From Planctomycetota bacterium (GTDB lineage: Bacteria > Planctomycetota > Phycisphaerae > WQYP01), in contig JAJYGE010000029.1 in assembly GCA_021785155.1 (NCBI GenBank), positions 1-28,462 of the forward strand: a stretch of DNA of 28,462 nt, read 5' to 3'. The position numbers and the translations under genes are program-made. Shown here in pieces: positions 24,672 through 28,462 of the stretch. The notes beneath the pieces were generated by a model, which searched no databases, had not been told where the DNA came from, and saw only the letters and a list, made by a program, of their open reading frames with translations. The first letter of the stretch is position 1. Every line of letters starts with the position of its first letter.

Positions 24672-27596
24672 ATGAAAAGACGTGAATTTATCAAAATCGG
24701 GGTTGGGGCGGCGGCGCTCGCGGCCATTCCATCCTGTACCAAGGCTCCAATGGCGGATTCCATCGGGGCGGACTTTGAATCGACCGAACCGCTCAACGCA
24801 ACCAACCATGGTCTGGCCCCTCGACGGGTTGAACTTATGGATTTTGACTGGCGTTTCAAACCCATGCCCAATGCATTGAAATTGAAGAATACCGTTGCCA
24901 TAGACAATTGGGTATGGACCCCCGGCACTGCGGATCAGGCGGAAATGATGACCAAGCCGGAACTGGACACATCTACCGGCACCTGGAAACCCACCGATAC
25001 CGCCAACGCGCAGATGAATTATGTCGGTTACGCCTGGTTTAGAACCACATTACCCCAAGTGGATAACACGTCCCATACCATCCAATTTACCCATGTGGAT
25101 GATAATGGAACCGTTTACCTGAACGGAAAATTGTTGAAAGTTCATCGCGGATGGGATTCTTCATTTCAAGTTAATCTCGACACCGCCTGGCGTACCGACG
25201 CCCCGAATGTATTGACGGTGCTGGTGCATAACACCGATGGAACCGGCGGCATCTATGGGGCCGTGACACTGGGCAGTACGCCCGGGGCTGAGACTTATTA
25301 TTTACCGTCCTGCGATGACAGCACCTGGCGGAAGGTTCAACTGCCGCAAGATTATATTGTTGAAGGGCGCTACAGTTCCAAAGCCAACACCGGCCACGGC
25401 TCTCTGCCGGTGTACCCGGCGTGGTACAGAAAGTCGTTTACCCTGCCGACATCCGACACAGGCAAAAGCATCTGGCTTTATTTTGAAGGCGTGTACCGCG
25501 ATGCGCAAATATATGTCAATGGCGTGATGGTAGGTCGACATCCGGGCGGATATACGTCGTTTCACGTCGATATTTCCAATGCCGTGCAGACCGGTGTGGA
25601 TAATCTGCTGGCGATATATGTGGATCCCACGGACTTTGAAGGCTGGTGGTATGAAGGCGGGGGCATTTATCGGCATGTATGGTTGAATGTGGCCGATCAC
25701 CTGCACGTGGCGCCCTGGGGCGTGTACGCCATCAGCGAAGTTTCCGACGTACTGAATAATCCTTCAGCCAAAGTGACGATTGAAACCACAGTGTCGAATC
25801 GGACCATTGCACCGCAATCCTGCGCGGTGCAGTCCCGGATTCTCGATCCGGATGGGCAGGTTGTGGCCGAAGTCACCAGCAGTCTGTCCGTGCCGTCTGA
25901 TTTTCTGGCTATTCCCACGGATGAATTGAGTAAGATTATCGACACCGTCAACAAAGATGAACCGAGTTACCTGCACACGGGAACCAAACTCACCCAGGAA
26001 GTATCGCTGCCCGCGGTGCGGCTCTGGTCGCTGGAAGAACGCAACCGGTACACAGTGGAAACGGCGATTCTGCGCGATGGAACAGTGGTGGATCGCCATA
26101 GCCAGAAATTTGGCATTCGCACGCTGCGTTTTGAACCCAATGCGGGATTTTTCCTCAATGAAAAACATGTGGAGCTTAAAGGGGTCTGCAATCATCAGGA
26201 TTTTGCCGGGGTCGGCATCGGCATGCCGGACAGCATTTTGTATTATCGCATGAAGCGCCTGCAGGAATTTGGTTGCAACGCCATTCGCTGTTCGCACAAT
26301 CCGATGACACCCTCCATGTACGATGCCTGCGATGAACTTGGCCTGGTGGTGATGGATGAAAATCGTCATCCAGGTTCCACCATCGCGGTGAAATCATGGG
26401 TGGGCCAGAAATATAACAATACGTGGCATGTTGAATCCATGGTACTGCGGGATCGCAATCATCCCAGTGTGATTATGTGGTCGATGTGGAATGAAGAATT
26501 TGCCATCCAAACCACAGTATTTGGCCGTGAGATGATGGCGGCACTGATGAAGGCGGTGCATAAACATGACCGCACCCGTCCGGTGACCTGCGCATTTAAT
26601 CATGGTCTGGGCCAACATGGATGGCTGCAGGGAGCCAGTGCGGCGGAAGATATTCTGGGCGTCAACTACAACTATCAGGATTTTGACTGGCTGCATAAGG
26701 CCTATCCGGACAAGATGATCTTCGGAAGTGAAATTGGAAGCGACACCGAATGCCGGGGTATATACCACACCAACAAAGTCACGGCCCATCTGACCAGCTA
26801 CATGTCTCCAGGAGGATCATGGCATCCGTTGGGAACAAGAAAGTTTGTGGCGGGCGGCTTTTACTGGACCGGGTTTGATTACCGTGGTGAGACTTATCCG
26901 TTCGGCTGGCCGGAAATTAATTCTAACTTCGGCTTTCTGGATATGTGCGGTTTCCCCAAGGATGCCGCGTATTATTGGAAAGCCTGGTGGATGCGCGGAG
27001 AACCGCTGGTTCACATTTTCCCGCATTGGAACTGGCCCGGCAAAGCCGGCCAGAATGTGCCGGTCTGGTGTTTCAGCAACTGCGAACAAGTGGAGCTGTT
27101 CCTCAACGGAAAGAGTCTGGGCAAAAAGCCGATGCTGGAGTTCCGCCATCTGCAGTGGAATCACGTTCTTTACCAGCCGGGCCGTTTGGAAGCCAAAGGT
27201 TATATCAAGGGCCGTGTCGTTACGACCACTGTGGTTGAAACCACCGGTGCCCCTGCGGCCATCAGGTTGACCCCGACCCGCGCCAACATGATCGCCGATG
27301 GACAGGATACCGTACCGGTGGCCGTGGCCATTGTTGATGCGCAAGGGCGCGTGGTTCCGACGGCGGACAATATGGTGCACTTTGCGGTAACGGGTCGTGG
27401 TCGCAATGCCGGAGTTGGTAATGGCGATCCGAGTTGCCATGAGCCGAATCAGGCCAACTTTCGCAGTGCGTTCAACGGATTGTGCATGGTGTTGGTGCAG
27501 GCGACGCGACGCGCCGGCCGGATCGCATTGGAAGTTCGCTCTGATGGATTGAAATCCGCCAGTGTCACATTTCAATCCAGTGCTCCGCCGGCTTGA
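24672..27596 (+). CDS. Exported glycoside hydrolase family 2 enzyme (beta-galactosidase-like), Tat lipoprotein
   Basis: This 974-residue enzyme hydrolyses a beta-glycoside outside the cytoplasm. The N-terminus has a twin-arginine motif (KRREFIKIG) and a lipobox-like IPSC (Cys22), suggesting a Tat-exported lipoprotein. FDWRF opens the GH2 region, but about 130 residues (80-215) containing a jelly-roll-like module (YAWFRTTLP, YLNGKLLKVHRGWDSSF) are inserted before WRKVQLPQDYIVEG. The usual sugar-binding domain (245-340, FEGVYRDAQIYVNG), Ig-like domain (345-480) and TIM barrel (485-785) follow. The acid/base is probably E608 (MWNEEF) and the nucleophile E687 (FGSEIG). C-terminal to these are a DUF4982-like domain (VPVWCFSNCEQVELFLNGKSLG) and a final Ig-like GH2 C-terminal domain (865-965). 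The start is set by AGGAG and the promoter upstream. The substrate is not determined; galactosidase, glucuronidase or mannosidase activity are all possible. Confidence 0.92.
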   Translation: MKRREFIKIGVGAAALAAIPSCTKAPMADSIGADFESTEPLNATNHGLAPRRVELMDFDWRFKPMPNALKLKNTVAIDNWVWTPGTADQAEMMTKPELDTSTGTWKPTDTANAQMNYVGYAWFRTTLPQVDNTSHTIQFTHVDDNGTVYLNGKLLKVHRGWDSSFQVNLDTAWRTDAPNVLTVLVHNTDGTGGIYGAVTLGSTPGAETYYLPSCDDSTWRKVQLPQDYIVEGRYSSKANTGHGSLPVYPAWYRKSFTLPTSDTGKSIWLYFEGVYRDAQIYVNGVMVGRHPGGYTSFHVDISNAVQTGVDNLLAIYVDPTDFEGWWYEGGGIYRHVWLNVADHLHVAPWGVYAISEVSDVLNNPSAKVTIETTVSNRTIAPQSCAVQSRILDPDGQVVAEVTSSLSVPSDFLAIPTDELSKIIDTVNKDEPSYLHTGTKLTQEVSLPAVRLWSLEERNRYTVETAILRDGTVVDRHSQKFGIRTLRFEPNAGFFLNEKHVELKGVCNHQDFAGVGIGMPDSILYYRMKRLQEFGCNAIRCSHNPMTPSMYDACDELGLVVMDENRHPGSTIAVKSWVGQKYNNTWHVESMVLRDRNHPSVIMWSMWNEEFAIQTTVFGREMMAALMKAVHKHDRTRPVTCAFNHGLGQHGWLQGASAAEDILGVNYNYQDFDWLHKAYPDKMIFGSEIGSDTECRGIYHTNKVTAHLTSYMSPGGSWHPLGTRKFVAGGFYWTGFDYRGETYPFGWPEINSNFGFLDMCGFPKDAAYYWKAWWMRGEPLVHIFPHWNWPGKAGQNVPVWCFSNCEQVELFLNGKSLGKKPMLEFRHLQWNHVLYQPGRLEAKGYIKGRVVTTTVVETTGAPAAIRLTPTRANMIADGQDTVPVAVAIVDAQGRVVPTADNMVHFAVTGRGRNAGVGNGDPSCHEPNQANFRSAFNGLCMVLVQATRRAGRIALEVRSDGLKSASVTFQSSAPPA

Positions 27597-27635
27597 ATGA
27601 TGACCGCCTGACAGACCATACCATGCGAACAGGAG

Positions 27636-27651
27636 CGATTGGGTTCAATCG
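27636..27651 (+). terminator. Small hairpin after the GH2 gene, weak terminator candidate
   Basis: CGATTG and CAATCG form a 6-bp stem with a GGTT tetraloop 39 nt after the GH2 stop codon. No T-run follows, so readthrough into the next gene is likely. Confidence 0.2.
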
Positions 27652-27727
27652 TGATGCAGTGTAACGGCGGCTCTCCGATAATCCGTGCGCAGCATGGCTG
27701 GCTCCAAGGCCCTTTAGGAGAATGAAC

Positions 27728-28462
27728 ATGTCCCTGGCGTGCAAACCAGTCAGCTCATCCGACATGACAGGACGGTTGGGCCGTCGAGATTTTCTCAAGA
27801 CGATCGTTGCCGGTGCCGCCGCCCTGGCAACTGCGGATATTGTCCGGGAATCGCAGGTATACGCCGACGGCGAGTATCCAAGCGTGCAAGCCGCGGTAGA
27901 CTCCATGAGAATTGAGCGAATTTCGCGGCTGGCCCCGATTGGCTATCATTCCAGGACGGCACCATCCGACATGATTGTCAAGTGGGTACAGGTGGACCTA
28001 GGAAAGCGCCATGCGATTGAACACATTAAACTTCTGCCGGTTTTGGATGCCCAGCTTGATTCGCAGCATTTTCCCCGGCGGTTTTATATCCAGGTCGCGG
28101 ATGATAAAAACTTTGCTTCCGCATCACGCGTGATTGACCGCTCACATAAAGATTATCCCGCACCCGGCGACAAGGTGGTTATATTCGATACACCATCGGT
28201 GAAAGGGCGGTATGTACGTTTCACGGCGACATTGCTAAGCGGACGAGCCTTGGCCCTGTCCAAGCTGGAAGTTTGGTCGGGTGGCCGCGACGTAGCCCAG
28301 GGATGTCGCGTTACGGACTGTGATCAGATGGAAATATTTAACGCGGCCGCGGGCGGGTTTATCACACCGGCGGCCTTGGCCAACGGCCAAGCGTCGGACC
28401 AGCCCCAGTATGAAATACTCCGGACAGTTTACCCCACCATGCCCGCGTACAACGGCTTGGGC
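27728..28462 (+). CDS. Tat-exported protein with F5/8-type-C-like domain, partial (C-terminus outside window)
   Basis: The first 245 codons are present and open to the right edge. TAGGAG lies 8 nt before the ATG. The N-terminus carries a twin-arginine signal (GRRDFLKTIVAGAAALATA). Residues about 70-185 look like a discoidin/F5/8-type-C carbohydrate-binding fold: WVQVDLGKRHAIEHIKLLPV, FPRRFYIQVADDKNF, GRYVRFTATLL, LALSKLEVWSGGRDVAQG. That order (WVQVDLG... IKL... FxIQVADD... RYVRFTAT... LSKLEVW) is typical of the domain. In such bacteria this module often precedes a glycoside hydrolase (for example GH78 alpha-L-rhamnosidase), but the catalytic part is not visible. It follows the GH2 gene by 131 nt on the same strand. 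Confidence 0.8.
   Translation, partial: MSLACKPVSSSDMTGRLGRRDFLKTIVAGAAALATADIVRESQVYADGEYPSVQAAVDSMRIERISRLAPIGYHSRTAPSDMIVKWVQVDLGKRHAIEHIKLLPVLDAQLDSQHFPRRFYIQVADDKNFASASRVIDRSHKDYPAPGDKVVIFDTPSVKGRYVRFTATLLSGRALALSKLEVWSGGRDVAQGCRVTDCDQMEIFNAAAGGFITPAALANGQASDQPQYEILRTVYPTMPAYNGLG

Noticed and set aside
26817..27575. Long 252-codon antisense frame opposite the GH2 C-terminus
   Set aside because: It overlaps well-supported GH2 C-terminal domains and shows no recognisable protein features.

Overview
The window reads as a stretch of a Planctomycetota-type chromosome, most likely a Phycisphaerae-like bacterium. This is inferred from gene content: a MoxR/DUF58/BatA-type/VWA operon, a TIGR03790-family secreted protein, TMTC-like membrane proteins with TPR tails, and several exported glycan-active enzymes with Tat or lipoprotein signals. 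No 16S rRNA, tRNA or other taxonomic marker is present, so the assignment is tentative. Shine-Dalgarno sequences are used (AGGAGG before 9583, GGAGG before 12409, AAAGGA before 24009) and helped decide several starts.

Layout. 1-517 (-) is the N-terminal part of an exported glycoside hydrolase family 2 (GH2) enzyme running off the left edge. 1048-1671 (-) is a small SAM methyltransferase. 2031-9391 (-) is a four-gene operon, transcribed moxR-type ATPase, DUF58 protein, BatA-type VWA protein, then a very large VWA/GATase-like membrane protein. Divergent from it are an SH3b-domain exported protein (9583-11091), an L-rhamnose isomerase of the Pseudomonas stutzeri/rhizobial type (11145-12329) and a small three-helix membrane protein (12409-12786). 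On the minus strand follow a lipoprotein of the SurA/parvulin peptidyl-prolyl isomerase type (12979-14370), a membrane diguanylate cyclase (14791-16047), a TIGR03790 protein (16229-17953) and an M20D amidohydrolase (17975-19165). Divergent from these are two tandem paralogous GT-C-like/TPR membrane proteins (19320-23405).

23406-24008 is the most unusual non-coding stretch. It holds a 183-bp element with 24-bp terminal inverted repeats and a flanking 9-bp direct repeat (the signature of a non-autonomous MITE-type insertion), followed by a hairpin-rich GC-rich segment leading into a small protein (24009-24506). That protein combines a ribbon-helix-helix-like DNA-binding segment with four CxxC pairs and a C2H2-like finger. 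It lies directly upstream of a second GH2 enzyme (24672-27596), a paralogue of the one at the left edge with an inserted jelly-roll-like module, and a Tat-exported protein with an F5/8-type-C-like domain that runs off the right edge.

Functional reading (inference): the flanks are polysaccharide-degradation loci (two GH2 enzymes, an exported discoidin-like protein), and the rhamnose isomerase could process released L-rhamnose. The centre is envelope and signalling housekeeping. No CRISPR array, rRNA, tRNA or complete insertion sequence was seen.
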